This document shows, in pieces, positions 1 to 14,300 of a stretch of DNA of 64,000 nucleotides. The number at the start of each line of letters is the position of its first letter. Positions within the stretch are counted from its first letter, which is position 1. The stretch comes from Dyella sp. OK004. Its GTDB lineage: Bacteria; Pseudomonadota; Gammaproteobacteria; Xanthomonadales; Rhodanobacteraceae. The position numbers and the translations under genes are program-made. The notes below the pieces were generated by a model that worked only from the letters and a program-made list of their open reading frames with translations, was not told where the DNA came from and searched no databases. The DNA is taken from positions 682,001 to 746,000 of the forward strand of contig NZ_FOZI01000002.1 of the NCBI RefSeq assembly GCF_900114495.1, in the 5' to 3' direction.

Positions 1-2
1 GC

Positions 3-215
3 GACTGGCTGCTGATCGAAGACCACTGCCCCATCTGCGCCGCCGCGCAGACCTGCCAGGGTTTCTGCCGCGCCGAACTGGAGCTATTCCGCGAGGTGCT
101 AGGCGACGAAGCGCAGGTGGTCCGCGAGCAACATCTGCTGGCTGGCGCGCGGCGCTGCGTTTATCGGATCAGTCAGCGCCGTCTGCTGAATACGCCAGTC
201 CGGCTGCAGGACTAA
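3..215 (+). CDS. ArsR-family-like transcriptional regulator, C-terminal fragment
   Basis: The gene enters from the left edge and stops with TAA at 213-215, so only the last 70 residues are visible. They contain a cysteine cluster, DHCPICAAAQTCQGFC, followed by LAGARRCVYRI. This arrangement is typical of the C-terminal metal or Fe-S binding half of the predicted ArsR-type regulators (COG2345, SufR-like) in proteobacteria. The winged-helix DNA-binding half would lie outside the window. A link to Fe-S sensing is inference from the cysteines; the suf operon lies a few kilobases away but is not directly adjacent. Confidence 0.6.
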   Translation, partial: DWLLIEDHCPICAAAQTCQGFCRAELELFREVLGDEAQVVREQHLLAGARRCVYRISQRRLLNTPVRLQD

Positions 216-343
216 GCCTCTTTGAACAAATTCTTTTGTTAGACCTGATCGGTCTCGAGTCTCGCTTTGAGCTGCCTCTCTTGCTCGCGGGGGAACGTTG
301 GTGAGAGATAGGCTCGTGGTTCGCGGCTTCCTACTTTGAGTGT

Positions 344-517
344 CAGGTTGTCGCGACCTGGCCGCTTATGCAGCGGGCATTTCGGACGCCTGCCGGCGCC
401 CGAGTCACTTTCTCTTTGCTGACCCAAAGAGAAAGTAACCAAAGAGAAATGGTCTAAAGAGCGCGGTGTGCTTTGTAGCTGCGCATCTTCCAATGTCAGA
501 CGTCGGGATGGTTTTTC
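344..517 (-). repeat. Composite dispersed repeat, copy 1 (reverse orientation)
   Basis: This is the reverse complement of the repeat seen at 715, 11013, 17466, 30749 and 43174. The core hairpin is at 407-436: a perfect 12-bp stem (ACTTTCTCTTTG / CAAAGAGAAAGT) around a 6-nt loop that differs by one base from the other copies. The inner flank matches the GACACTGGAAGATGCG segment of the other copies, and the outer flank matches the end of copy 2. Confidence 0.8.
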
Positions 518-714
518 GCCTTGCCCCCTCCCCTGCTCGCAGGGGAGGGCTGGGGAGGGGTAAGTACTTGGTTCGCGGTTTCCTACTTTGGCTGTCGGGT
601 GATCGCGACGTGATCACTAGCAACACTGTCTCGAGCACCCACCCCTCACCCCAACCCTCTCCCCAGAGGGGAGAGGGAGATGTTGCGCTTCAAGGCGAGA
701 CAGACCATCAAGCC

Positions 715-880
715 AAAGAACACCATCCCTACGCCTGACACTGGAAGATGCGTAGCTACAGAGCACACCGCCTGCTCTTCAGGCCATTTCTCTTTGGTTA
801 CTTTCTCTTTGGGCCAGCAAAGAGAAAGTGACCCGGCTCGCGGCAGCGAGGCGGAACGCCCGCTGCGTAAGCGGCCAGGT
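715..880 (+). repeat. Composite dispersed repeat, copy 2
   Basis: This forward copy runs from the CATCCC/CTGACACTGG segment through the core hairpin at 800-829 (12-bp perfect stem, loop GGCCAG) into a GC-rich tail. The tail resembles copy 1 more than the later copies (TAAGCGGCCAGGTCGC). It lacks the terminal 20-bp dRS3-like hairpin that the four copies further right carry. Confidence 0.8.
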
Positions 881-1078
881 CGCAACACCCCAACCCGGAG
901 AGTTGTGAATCAGCCCCCCTCTCTGCTGATTGAGGCCAGAGAAAGCCCGGCTACGATGCCAAACCAGACCATGTCGAGAGTTACCTTCGACACTGCCGCC
1001 TTCCGCCGCCCCTCCCTAGCCTGCAAGATGGGCTGATAGCGTGCTTCGCTCGCCCGTCACCGTACTCAGGGAGATTCC

Positions 1079-3127
1079 ATGAAGAACCGCATCGTGAAGC
1101 CGATGGCCAAGCCATTGGCATGGGCTGTTGGCCTGGCCTTGTGCACCGGCGCCATCGCCGGCCCTTCCGGCAACTTCGACGTGAAGGAGCTGGACAAGAA
1201 CATCGACGCCTGCGCCGATTTCAACGGCTTCGTGAATGCGAAGTGGGTAGCCGCGCACCCGATCCCGGCCGACCGCACGCGCTGGGGCTCCTTCGACGCC
1301 CTGCGCGAAGACAGCCTCAACGCGCAGCGCGGCATCGTCGAGACTGCCGCCGGCAGCGCCGCCAAGGCCAAGCCGGGCTCCATCGAACAAAAGATCGGCT
1401 ACCTCTACGCCTCCGGCATGGACGAAGCCGCCATCGAGAAAGCCGGCTTCGATCCGATCAAGCCGCAACTCGCGAGCATCGACGCGCTGAAGAGCAGCAA
1501 GGATGTCGTGGCCTACATCACCGACAGCTACGCCAAGGGCGACGGCGTGGTGTTCGGCTTTTTCGGCAATGCGGACTTCAAAGACTCGAACAAGCAGATC
1601 GCCTACGCCAGCCAGGGTGGCTTGGGCCTGCCCACCGCCGACTACTACAGCAAGCCTGACTTCGCGAAGATCCGCGACGCCTACGTTGCGCATATCGCGC
1701 GCACGCTTGAACTCACCGGTGTGAGCGCGGCCGACGCGCAGACCCAGGCCAAGGAGGTAATGGCGTTCGAAACGCGCCTGGCCGGCGCCTCGCTGGTGCC
1801 GACCGAACTGCGCCAGCCGGAGAATCGCTACCACTACGTCAGCATCGCCGATGCGGACAAGGTGACGCCGCATTTCGAATGGACCGCCTTCTTCAAGGCA
1901 CAGGGCGCGGATGTGAAGGACGGCTTCTCGCTGTCGCATCCCAAGTTCTTCGCCGAGTTCGACAAAATGCTGGCTGACGTGCCCGTTACCGACTGGCAGG
2001 CCTATCTGCGCTTCCACGCCATCGACGGTGCCGCGCCGTATCTCTCCAAGGCGTTCCAGCAGGAAGACTTCGACTTCAACGCCAAGACGCTCAATGGCCA
2101 GAAGGAAATGAAGGCGCGCTGGAAGCGCACGCTGGACACCGTCAACGAAGACATGGGCATGGCGCTGGGCCAGCTCTATGTCGCCAAGACCTTCACGCCC
2201 GACTCCAAGCAGCGCGCACAGGCGCTGGTCGACAATCTGCGTGTGGCCTACAAGGCGCGCATCGAAAAGCTCGAATGGATGAGCGACGCGACCAAACAGA
2301 AGGCCCTGGAAAAGTGGGCCAGCTTCACGCCCAAAATCGGCTACCCCGACAAGTGGCGCGACTGGAGCGGCCTGCAGATCAAGCAAGGCGACTACTTCGG
2401 CAACGTGATGTCGGCCGCCAAGTTCAACTATGACTACCGCATCGCCAAGATCGGCAAGCCGGTGGACCGCAGCGAATGGGGCATGACGCCGCAGACGGTG
2501 AACGCCTACTACAACGCGCAGAAGAACGAGATCGTGTTCCCCGCGGCCATCCTGCAGTCGCCGTTCTTCGACGCCAAGGCCGACGACGCGCTCAATTACG
2601 GCGGCATCGGCGCGGTGATCGGCCATGAAATGGGCCACGGCTACGACGACCAGGGCAGCAAGTTCGACGCGCAGGGCAACAACGTCAACTGGTGGACCGA
2701 CGCCGACCGCAAGGCGTTTGAGTCGCGCACCGACAAGCTGGCCGAACAGTTCAACAGCTATGAAGCGCTGCCGGGCAAGTTCGTCAACGGCAAGCTGACC
2801 ATGGGCGAGAATATCGGCGACCTCGGCGGCCTCAACGCTGCCTACGATGCGTTGCAGATGGCCCTGGCCAAGCACCCGGCCGAGGCGAACAAGAAGATCG
2901 ACGGCTACACCCCGGACCAGCGTTTCTTCCTCAACTGGGCCCGCGTGTGGCGCGGCAATATCCGTCCCGAAGCGCAGCTGACCCTGCTCAATACCGATCC
3001 GCACGCGCCGGCGCAGTTCCGCGCTATCGGTGCGCCGTCGAACATGCAGGCCTTCGCACAGGCGTTCCAGTGCAAGGCGGATGCGAAGATGGTCCGTTCG
3101 GGCGAGAAGCAAGTGAAGATCTGGTAA
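1079..3127 (+). CDS. pepO: M13-family zinc metallopeptidase (PepO/neprilysin-like), secreted
   Basis: A 682-residue zinc endopeptidase of the neprilysin family that should cleave peptides in the periplasm. The N-terminus is a signal peptide of about 28 residues ending near CTGAIAG. The zinc motif HEMGH is at residues 516-520, and the third ligand is Glu577 in GENIGDLGG, with the conserved Asp581. The upstream NAYYNAQKNEIVFPAAIL stretch matches the substrate-binding strand typical of M13 enzymes. Length fits the family (about 650-700). The ATG follows a GGGAG ribosome site. It stands alone and converges on the suf operon across a shared terminator. The natural substrate is unknown. Confidence 0.93.
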   Translation: MKNRIVKPMAKPLAWAVGLALCTGAIAGPSGNFDVKELDKNIDACADFNGFVNAKWVAAHPIPADRTRWGSFDALREDSLNAQRGIVETAAGSAAKAKPGSIEQKIGYLYASGMDEAAIEKAGFDPIKPQLASIDALKSSKDVVAYITDSYAKGDGVVFGFFGNADFKDSNKQIAYASQGGLGLPTADYYSKPDFAKIRDAYVAHIARTLELTGVSAADAQTQAKEVMAFETRLAGASLVPTELRQPENRYHYVSIADADKVTPHFEWTAFFKAQGADVKDGFSLSHPKFFAEFDKMLADVPVTDWQAYLRFHAIDGAAPYLSKAFQQEDFDFNAKTLNGQKEMKARWKRTLDTVNEDMGMALGQLYVAKTFTPDSKQRAQALVDNLRVAYKARIEKLEWMSDATKQKALEKWASFTPKIGYPDKWRDWSGLQIKQGDYFGNVMSAAKFNYDYRIAKIGKPVDRSEWGMTPQTVNAYYNAQKNEIVFPAAILQSPFFDAKADDALNYGGIGAVIGHEMGHGYDDQGSKFDAQGNNVNWWTDADRKAFESRTDKLAEQFNSYEALPGKFVNGKLTMGENIGDLGGLNAAYDALQMALAKHPAEANKKIDGYTPDQRFFLNWARVWRGNIRPEAQLTLLNTDPHAPAQFRAIGAPSNMQAFAQAFQCKADAKMVRSGEKQVKIW

Positions 3128-3150
3128 GCACGACGCACCGCTGACCAACA

Positions 3151-3186
3151 GAAAAAGCCATGGGTGAAAGCCCATGGCTTTTTCTA
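3151..3186. terminator. Bidirectional rho-independent terminator
   Basis: A hairpin with arms AAAAAGCCATGGG and CCCATGGCTTTTT lies between the convergent pepO and sufS genes. Runs of A and T on both sides would let it stop transcription from either direction. Confidence 0.88.
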
Positions 3187-3232
3187 TTCCTGCCGTGGCA
3201 CGGTATGTCCCTTGGATCGCCCTGCCCGGCTA

Positions 3233-4477
3233 TTACATCAGCAGCGTGCGTACCTTCAGCAGCGCCGTGATGAACGCATCCACTTCCTCGCGCGTGTTGT
3301 AGAACGCCAGCGAAGCGCGCAGCGTGGCGGGCACGCCGTAGAATTTCATCAGCGGATGCGCGCAGTGATGGCCGGAGCGCACGGCCACGCCCTGCAGGTC
3401 GAGCAAGGTCGCCATATCGGTGGCTTGCGCACCCTCGATCAGGAACGAGATCACTGGCTCCTTCTCTTTCGCCTCGCCGAACAGGCGCAGGCCCGGGACT
3501 TCGCGCAGGCGATCGGTGGCGTAGGCCAGCAACTGCTGCTCCCAGGCGTGAATCGCCTCGAAGCCGATGGAGTCGTAGTAGTCGATCGCCGCGGAGAGAC
3601 CGGCAAAGCCCGCGATGTTCGGCGTACCTGCTTCGAAGCGATGCGGCGGCTCGGCGAAGGTGGTGCCGTCGAAACTCACTTCGCGGATCATCTCGCCACC
3701 GCCGAAGAACGGTGGCATGGCCTGCAGCAGTTCCTTGCGCGCCCACAGCGCGCCAGTGCCCGTCGGCGCCAACATCTTGTGGCCGGTCAGCATGTAGAAA
3801 TCGCAGCCCAGTGCCTGCACGTCCACCGGACGGTGCGGCACCGCCTGCGAACCATCCACCAGCAACGGAATACCCCGCTTGCGGCATTCGCGCGCCAGCT
3901 CGCGAATCGGATTCACCGTACCCAGCACATTGGACACATGAGCAACGCAGGCGAGCTTCACTTCCGGCGTCAGCAGCTTGACGAATTCCTCCACGATCAA
4001 CTCGCCGCGCTGATCGATCGGCGCCGCCTTCACCGTGGCGCCGCTGCGCTGGGCGATGATCTGCCACGGCACGATATTGGCGTGGTGCTCCATCACCGTG
4101 GTGACGATGGCGTCGCCCGGTTGCAGTTTCGGCAAAGCGTAGCTGTAAGCCACCAGATTGGCGGCCTGCGTGGTGCCGGAGGTAAGGACCAGCTCGTTAC
4201 GCGAGGTGGCGTTGATGAAACGCGCCAATTTTTCGCGCGCGCCCTCGTAAGCGGCCGTGGCTTCCTCGCCGAGCTGATGCACGGCGCGCGACACATTGGC
4301 GTTGTGCAGACGGTAGTGCTCGTCCACCGCCTCGATCACGCTCAGCGGCTTCTGGCTGGTATTGGCGTTGTCGAAATAGATCAGCGGCTTGTCATGCACC
4401 GTGCGCGCAAGCAACGGGAAATCCGCGCGGATGCGCTGCACATCAAAAACGGTGGGTAGCTGTGCTTGTGCATTCAT
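3233..4477 (-). CDS. sufS: Cysteine desulfurase SufS
   Basis: A 414-residue group II (SufS-type) PLP cysteine desulfurase that takes sulfur from L-cysteine as a persulfide for Fe-S cluster assembly in the cytoplasm. The PLP lysine is Lys234 in TGHKML and the catalytic cysteine is Cys372 in RSGHHCAHPL, both at the expected offset from E. coli SufS (226 and 364). It is the last gene of the suf operon, 39 bp after sufD, and ends at the terminator shared with pepO. No sufE or sufU partner is visible in the window. Confidence 0.97.
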   Translation of the reverse strand: MNAQAQLPTVFDVQRIRADFPLLARTVHDKPLIYFDNANTSQKPLSVIEAVDEHYRLHNANVSRAVHQLGEEATAAYEGAREKLARFINATSRNELVLTSGTTQAANLVAYSYALPKLQPGDAIVTTVMEHHANIVPWQIIAQRSGATVKAAPIDQRGELIVEEFVKLLTPEVKLACVAHVSNVLGTVNPIRELARECRKRGIPLLVDGSQAVPHRPVDVQALGCDFYMLTGHKMLAPTGTGALWARKELLQAMPPFFGGGEMIREVSFDGTTFAEPPHRFEAGTPNIAGFAGLSAAIDYYDSIGFEAIHAWEQQLLAYATDRLREVPGLRLFGEAKEKEPVISFLIEGAQATDMATLLDLQGVAVRSGHHCAHPLMKFYGVPATLRASLAFYNTREEVDAFITALLKVRTLLM

Positions 4478-4516
4478 CGCTGTATTCCATGAGTCCCGGA
4501 CGCCCGGGTGTCAGGC

Positions 4517-5832
4517 TTATTCGTTTGGCAGGTGCGCTAACAGCAGACCGGAGAGGTGTTCCCGCAATGCATCGTTCGGCATCGACTCCAGCACGGCGCG
4601 ACAGAACGCGACCGTCAGCAGGGCGCGAGCCTCCGCCTTCGGAATGCCGCGCGAACGCAGATAAAACAGCGCACGCTCATCCAGCTGACCGACAGTGGCG
4701 CCGTGCGCCGCCTTCACGTCGTCGGCGTAGATTTCCAGCTCGGGCTTGGTGTCGATCTCGGCCTGGCCGGACAGCAACAGGTTCTTGCAGCTCAGCGAGG
4801 CATCGCTGCCATCGGCACCCTCGGCTACCACGATGGCGCCGCGGAACACACCGCGCGAACGTTGATCGGCAACACCGCGCCAGAGCGACTCCGAAGTGGT
4901 GTTCAGCGCCTGGTGACGGATCACCAGCTGCGTATCCACATGCTGGCGACCGTGCAAGGCGAACACACCGCGCAAATCGAAACGCGCGCCATCGCCCACC
5001 AGCTCGGCCTGCAGGTCATGCCGCACCAGCGCACCGCCCAGCTCAAGCACGTGCAGCAGAGCATGCGCGCGCGCCCCCAGGTGCAGGCTGCTGCGGCGAA
5101 TCAGGCTGCTGCCTTCGGCAGCGTCCTGCAGCAACGTATGCTGCAACTTGGCACCGTCGCGCAGCACGATATCCGCGACCAGGGTCGCCAGATGGTTCTG
5201 CTCGCCGGTGGAAGCATGGTGTTCGACCAGGCTCAGTTCGGCACCCTCGCCCAGCTCGATTACATGCCGCAGATGCCAGCTGCTATCGGATCCGGCCGGC
5301 ACACCGACAAACAGCAGATGTAGCGGCTGCTCAACGCGCGTGCCAGCGGCCACGCGCAACACCACACCGTCACCCGCCAGCGCGGCGTTCAAGCGAGCGA
5401 ATGCATCGCCCGCCTCGCGGTAGTGGCGTGACAGGGCAAAGCGCAGGGATTCGGCATCATCCCGCAGTGCCTGCGACAGCGGCTGCAGGGTCACGCCCGC
5501 AGGCAGGCTCGATAGCGAGGAAAGATCAGCGCGGAACACACCATTGACGAACACCAGGCGCGGCCCATCCACACCCGGCAGCGCCAGCGTGGCCATATCG
5601 ACGGCACGCGCCGCCGCCTGGCTGTCACCATGTTCAAAACGGCGCTGACCCAGCGCGCGAAGGGCGGTGTACTTCCAGGCCTCTACCCGCGTATCGGGCA
5701 GGCCGGCCGCCTCAAAGGCAGCAAGATTCTCGCGGCGCGCCGCATCCAGCCACGCGATATCGCTGCCCGGCAGCCGCGACAGCGCCGCCGATGCGAGCAG
5801 CGACTCGACGAACGGCGGGCGCACCGGCTGAT

Positions 5833-5836
<4 letters not shown>
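4517..5836 (-). CDS. sufD: Fe-S cluster assembly protein SufD
   Basis: A 439-residue SufB/SufD-family scaffold component that forms the SufBC2D complex. The C-terminal core (KNLLLSGQAEIDTKPELEI, then DDVKAAHGATVGQLDE and FYLRSRGIPKAEA) is the conserved SufD beta-helix end. Its ATG overlaps the sufC stop by 4 bp (ATGA), which suggests translational coupling. The N-terminal part is variable, as usual for SufD. Confidence 0.95.
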
Positions 5837-6600
<764 letters not shown>

Positions 6601-6602
6601 AG

Positions 6603-7048
6603 TCACTTCAGTTCCGCGGAATTCTTGATCGAGCCGGAGCAGACATCGCCTTCCTGCGCGCCGTCGAGCCAGGTTTTCAATTGCTCGGTGCGCTGCTGGG
6701 TCAGGCGTGCCTTCACTGTGCCGACGCACATCGGATACACAGAGCCGTATTGCGCGCTCGCGTTTTCGTTCTTGCCCACCGGGTAGTTGGCTTCCACTTC
6801 CGCATCGCGGAATTGGAGCCACAGCTTCTGGGAAGCCTTGAGCTTCTCCAGGAACACCGGTTGGTCCTTGTACTTGGTCTGGATGGCTTTCCAGACCTTA
6901 TTGAGCTCCTGGTCCGCCTTGGCGAAATCGCCGGCCGAGCAAGCATTCAATTCGGCCTGTGAGCCATTGGGGTTGCAGCCGATCTGGCCGTCAGCGGCAA
7001 AGGCGGCCAACGGCAACGCCATCATCAGAACGGACAACGCGATGCGCT

Positions 7049-7052
<4 letters not shown>
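6603..7052 (-). CDS. LprI-like (DUF1311) secreted protein inside the suf operon
   Basis: A 149-residue exported protein: an 18-20 residue signal peptide ([20 protein letters not shown]), then a domain with the helical pattern of LprI/DUF1311 proteins ([18 protein letters not shown] near the start, and [16 protein letters not shown]). Four cysteines in the mature part (GCNP, NACS, PMCV, DVCS) suit two disulfides. LprI of Mycobacterium is a lysozyme inhibitor, but most DUF1311 proteins are uncharacterised. The ATG overlaps the sufB stop by 4 bp and the stop is 2 bp from sufC, so it is built into the operon. Why an exported protein sits between two cytosolic Suf subunits is not clear. Confidence 0.8.
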
Positions 7053-8517
<1,465 letters not shown>

Positions 8518-8521
<4 letters not shown>

Positions 8522-8979
8522 GCGTGGGTCCTGCCTTTCAATTCACTGAGTGCCACGGTCGCGATCTGCGGGCGTGCCGGCGGCTTGAGCATGTCGGCCA
8601 GACTCACCGCGCGCAGCGCGTTGTCCACCACATGACTCACCAACTGCCAGCTGCCGCGCACCGTGCATTGCGACTCGCGATCGCACTGCCCTTCGACCAG
8701 TCCACATTCGGTCATGCCGATGGGCCCCTCCATCGCTTCGACGATCTGCGCCAGCGAGATCGCTTCCGCCGACCGCGCCAGGCGGTAACCGCCATTGACG
8801 CCACGGAACGACTCGACCAGCCCGGCATGCCCCAGCGACTTCAGCAGCTTGCTGACCGTCGGCAATTCCAGGCGCGCCTCGTCGGCGATCTGCGCCGTGC
8901 TGAGCACGTCGTGCGGATGGGCGGCGATGCAGGTCATCACCACCGTGGCGTAGTCGGTTAGGCGGCTGACTCGAAGCAT
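8518..8979 (-). CDS. Rrf2-family suf operon regulator (IscR-like)
   Basis: A 153-residue Rrf2-type winged-helix repressor, first gene of the suf operon. The helix-turn-helix covers about residues 8-60. Three cysteines, Cys92, Cys99 and Cys105 (ECGLVEGQC...QC), match the cluster ligands of E. coli IscR (92, 98, 104) in position and spacing. It very probably binds a [2Fe-2S] cluster and represses the operon when clusters are plentiful; this is inference from the family (SUF system regulator, often called SufR in proteobacteria). A near-palindrome overlaps the likely promoter just upstream. Confidence 0.93.
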
Positions 8980-9009
8980 GAGAGGAATCGGGACGACTGA
9001 CTCTAATCG

Positions 9010-10897
<1,888 letters not shown>

Positions 10898-10918
10898 AAA
10901 CAAAACCACAGAAAGAAA

Positions 10919-10958
10919 AAAAGCCCGCAAGCAATGCTTGCGGGCTTTTCTTTTTTCT
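10919..10958 (+). terminator. Rho-independent terminator after amtB
   Basis: The hairpin AAGCCCGCAAGC-AAT-GCTTGCGGGCTT is followed by a run of T. It begins about 20 bp after the amtB stop codon. Confidence 0.9.
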
Positions 10959-10960
10959 GC

Positions 10961-11326
10961 GATGCGAAGCGAGCCCGTAACGGGTCACCGTGAGGAATGG
11001 ATGATCAGGTCCCGAAGAAAACCATCCCGACGCCTGACACTGGAAAAAGCGCAGCTACGCAGCACACCGCCTGCTCTTAGGCCATTTCTCTTTGGTTACT
11101 TTCTCTTGGGGCCAGCAAAGAGAAAGTGACCCGGACCGCGGCAGCGGTTCGGAAGCCCGCGGCAGGCGAGCCAGGGCACGCAGACGCGACCATCGAAGCG
11201 CTTCACTACTGGACCCCGGCCTGCGCCAGGGTGACGAAGTAGGGGCGTTGAGCCGAGCACCCACCCCTCACCCCAACCCTCTCCCCATAGGGGAGAGGGG
11301 CCAAAAGGCTACGCCGCAGCCTTCAG
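10961..11326. repeat. Intergenic repeat region between amtB and the efflux operon
   Basis: This convergent gap of about 365 bp is filled by composite repeat copy 3 (11013-11243) and a C/G-rich palindrome at 11277-11299 (CCCTCTCCCC-ATA-GGGGAGAGGG). No gene is seen, and no clear terminator for the efflux operon lies on the minus strand apart from these palindromes. Confidence 0.75.
11013..11243 (+). repeat. Composite dispersed repeat, copy 3
   Basis: The segment runs from GAAGAAAACCATCCCGACGC through the core hairpin (11098-11127, one stem mismatch in this copy) to the terminal hairpin at about 11211-11231, where ACCCCGGC faces GCCAGGGT (one mismatch), then GACGAAGTAGG. About 231 bp, closely matching the copies at 17466 and 30749. 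Confidence 0.85.
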
Positions 11327-14300
11327 TCAAGAACGACGCCCCCGTCCCTCCATCCAGTCATACAACACCGGCAACAACACCAACGTCAGCAACGTAGACG
11401 TCAACAACCCACCCACCACCACCGTCGCCAACGGCCGCTGCGTCTCCGCCCCCACCCCACTCGACAACAACATCGGTACCAGACCAAGAATCGCCACGCT
11501 CGCCGTCATCAACACCGGCCGCAACCGCAACGCCGTCCCCCGCACCACCGCCTCGCGCACCGCCATTCCCTTGCCGCGCAGCTCGTTGAGGAAACTCACC
11601 AACACAATCCCGTTGAGCATCGCCACGCCAAACACCGCGATAAACCCGATCGCCGATGGCACCGACAAGTACTGCCCCGTGATCGCCAGCGCCAGCAGTC
11701 CGCCGATCGTCGCAAACGGCACATTGGCTAGGATCAACGCGGCATATCGCATCGAATTGAATGCGGTATAGAGCAGGATGAAGATAAAGAAAATCGTTGC
11801 CGGCACGATCAGCGCCAGCCGCCCCAGTGCACGCTGCTGGTTCTCGAACGCGCCGCCCCACTCCGTCCAGTAGCCCGCCGGCAGCTTTATCTGTTGCGCA
11901 ATGGCTGCGTTGGCCTCCTTTACGAAACCATCGATGTCGCGCCCGCGCACGTCCATCTGGATCACCGCATACCGCTGCAACTGCTCGCGACGCACAAAGG
12001 AATAACCCTCGGCCGTGCTGACTTCGGCCACTTTCTCCAGCGGCACGATGCTGCCGTTGACGGAACGCAGCGGAATCTGCCGGATCGCGGCGATGGACGC
12101 TTTCGAAGCATCGTCGAGCCGCGCAGTGATGTCGAAGCGGCGCACGCCGTCGATCAGGCTACTCACCGCTTCGCCGCCGATGCCGTTTTTCACCACGGTC
12201 AACACGTCTTCCGCATTCAAGCCATAACGGGCCAGAGCCTCGCGGTCCACGTGAATGCGGATCTGCGGCTTGCCAAGGTTTGCCTCCAGCGCAAGATCGG
12301 CGACGCCAGGCACATTGGAAAGAACATTCTTGACTTGAGCGCTGAGCCGGTCCAGCTGTCCCAGATCGTCGCCATAAAGCTTGAGCGCTAGGGTGGCTCG
12401 CACGCCAGAGACCAGCTCCTCGATGCGCATCTGGATCGGCTGGGTAAAGCCGACCACGGCAGTGGGTAGTTCTTTTTCAAGCGCCTCCTGCATATCGCGC
12501 TCCAAGCTTTCCAAACTCACACCAGCACGCCAGTTTTCCTTGGGTTTGAGTGGGGTATAGATCTCCATATAGTTCACGTCGGCCGTCTCGCCTTTCTCCG
12601 CGCGGCCGATCATCGATAGCGTGGTATCGACTTCGGGAAAGTCGCGCTTGAACAAGGCCGCGATCTTGTTGGAGATCGCGATGGACTCATCCAGCGAAGC
12701 GGAAGGAATCGAGGTGACGCGCCACATGATGGCGCCTTCGCGCAGGTTGGGCATGAATTCCTTGCCGAGCAGCGGGAACAAGGCGAGGCTGCCGAGCAAG
12801 GCAACGCACGCGCCGGCAAGTACACCGCGGCGATGCTTCAAGGCCCATCCAAGCAGCGGCACATACGTCCGCTTGAGCCATGCCACCAGCCAGGTGTCCT
12901 TTTCTTCCTTCGGCTTCAGCAACAACGCTGCCAGCACCGGAATCAGCGTCAATGCCAGCAGCAGCGAACCCACCATGGCGAAGCTGATATTGAATGCCAT
13001 CGGCTTGAACATCTTGCCTTCCAGCCCCTGCAGGCTGAACAACGGCAGGAACACCACGACGATGATGGCGATGGCGAAGGTGATCGGATTGGCGACCTCG
13101 CGCGCGGCCGTCAGCACAGCCGCCGTGCGGTCCACCTCGCCGCCGTGCGCACGCTGCTCGGCCATGATGCGGAAGGCGTTCTCCACCATCACCACCGCAC
13201 CATCCACCATCATGCCGATGCCGATCGCCAGGCCGGCCAGCGACATCAGGTTGGCAGAAAGCCCGGCCTTCTCCATGCCGATGAAAGCCATCAGCATCGC
13301 CAACGGCAATGCCACGATCACCACCACCGCGCTGCGGAACTCGCCCAGGAACAGGAACAGCACCAGCGCCACCAGCAGCGAGCCTTCGACCAAGGCGCGC
13401 ACTGCCGTGCCCACGGCCTTGTTCACCAGCTCGGTGCGTTCGTACACCGGCTTGATCTCGACGCCTGGCGGCAAGGCCCGTCGTACCGTGTCGAGGCGCG
13501 CGTTGACGGCATCGACCACATTCTTCGCGTTTTCGCCGATACGCGCGAGCGCCTGCCCCATCACTACTTCCTTACCGTCGCGAGTGACTGCACCAAAGCG
13601 TGGCGCCGGTGCCTGCGTCACCGTCGCGACATCGCGCACATAGACCGGCGTGCCGTCCGTGCTCTTGAGCACGATGTTGCCGATGTCCTCCGCATTGCGG
13701 ACCAGCCCCAGTCCACGCACCAGGTACTGCTCGCGCCCCACGTCGACGTAGTTGCCGCCGACCTGCGCATTGTTGGCTTCCAGCGCCGCCATGACATCGC
13801 GGAAACCAAGACCGTGTGCGATCAGGCGATTCGGATCGATGCGCACCTGATATTGCCGTTCGCCGCCGCCCCAGGACACCACATCGTCCACGCCCGGCGC
13901 CGTACGTAGGATCAGGCGCACGGTCCAGTCCTGCAGCGTGCGCAGGTCCATGTCATCGGGTTTCTTCAGCGCCCCGTCCGCGCGCTCCACCGTGTACCAG
14001 AACACCTGGCCGAGGCCGGAGGTGTTCGGCCCCATTTCCGGTTTGCCGTAGCCGGCCGGCAGACGGTCGCCCACCTGTTGCAGGCGCTCGTTGACGAGCT
14101 GACGGGCGAAGTAGATATCCATATCGTCTTCGAAATAGACCGATACATAGGAGAGGCCGAACAGGCTGACCGAACGGATCTCCTGCACCTTCGGCAGGCC
14201 GGCCAGAGCCGATTCCACTGGTGTGGTAAGCAATTGCTCCACGTCTTCCGCGGCGAGCCCAGCCGATTCGGTATAGACGTTGACCTGTACCGGCGTGACA

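Larger units (their letters stand above)
216..1078. repeat. Intergenic repeat cluster with an inverted pair of composite repeats
   Basis: This 863-bp stretch has no credible gene. It holds one composite repeat in reverse orientation (about 344-517) and one forward (about 715-880). Between them are two C/G-rich palindromes: 526-549 (10-bp stem) and 655-677 (10-bp stem, 3-nt loop). The remainder, about 880-1078, is unique sequence that should hold the promoter of the downstream peptidase; I cannot identify it with confidence. Confidence 0.8.

Noticed and set aside
720-1036. Apparent small proteins in the repeats (segments like VTFSLGQQRESD or LSLCWPKEKVTKEK)
   Set aside because: They recur wherever the composite repeat occurs, run through its hairpin on both strands, and continue into unrelated flanking sequence. 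They are repeat-derived frames, not genes.
1016-3175. Long open frame antisense to the M13 peptidase gene
   Set aside because: It mirrors a GC-rich gene with clear catalytic motifs. Its translation is rich in Arg, Leu, Val and His without domain patterns, as expected for an antisense shadow.
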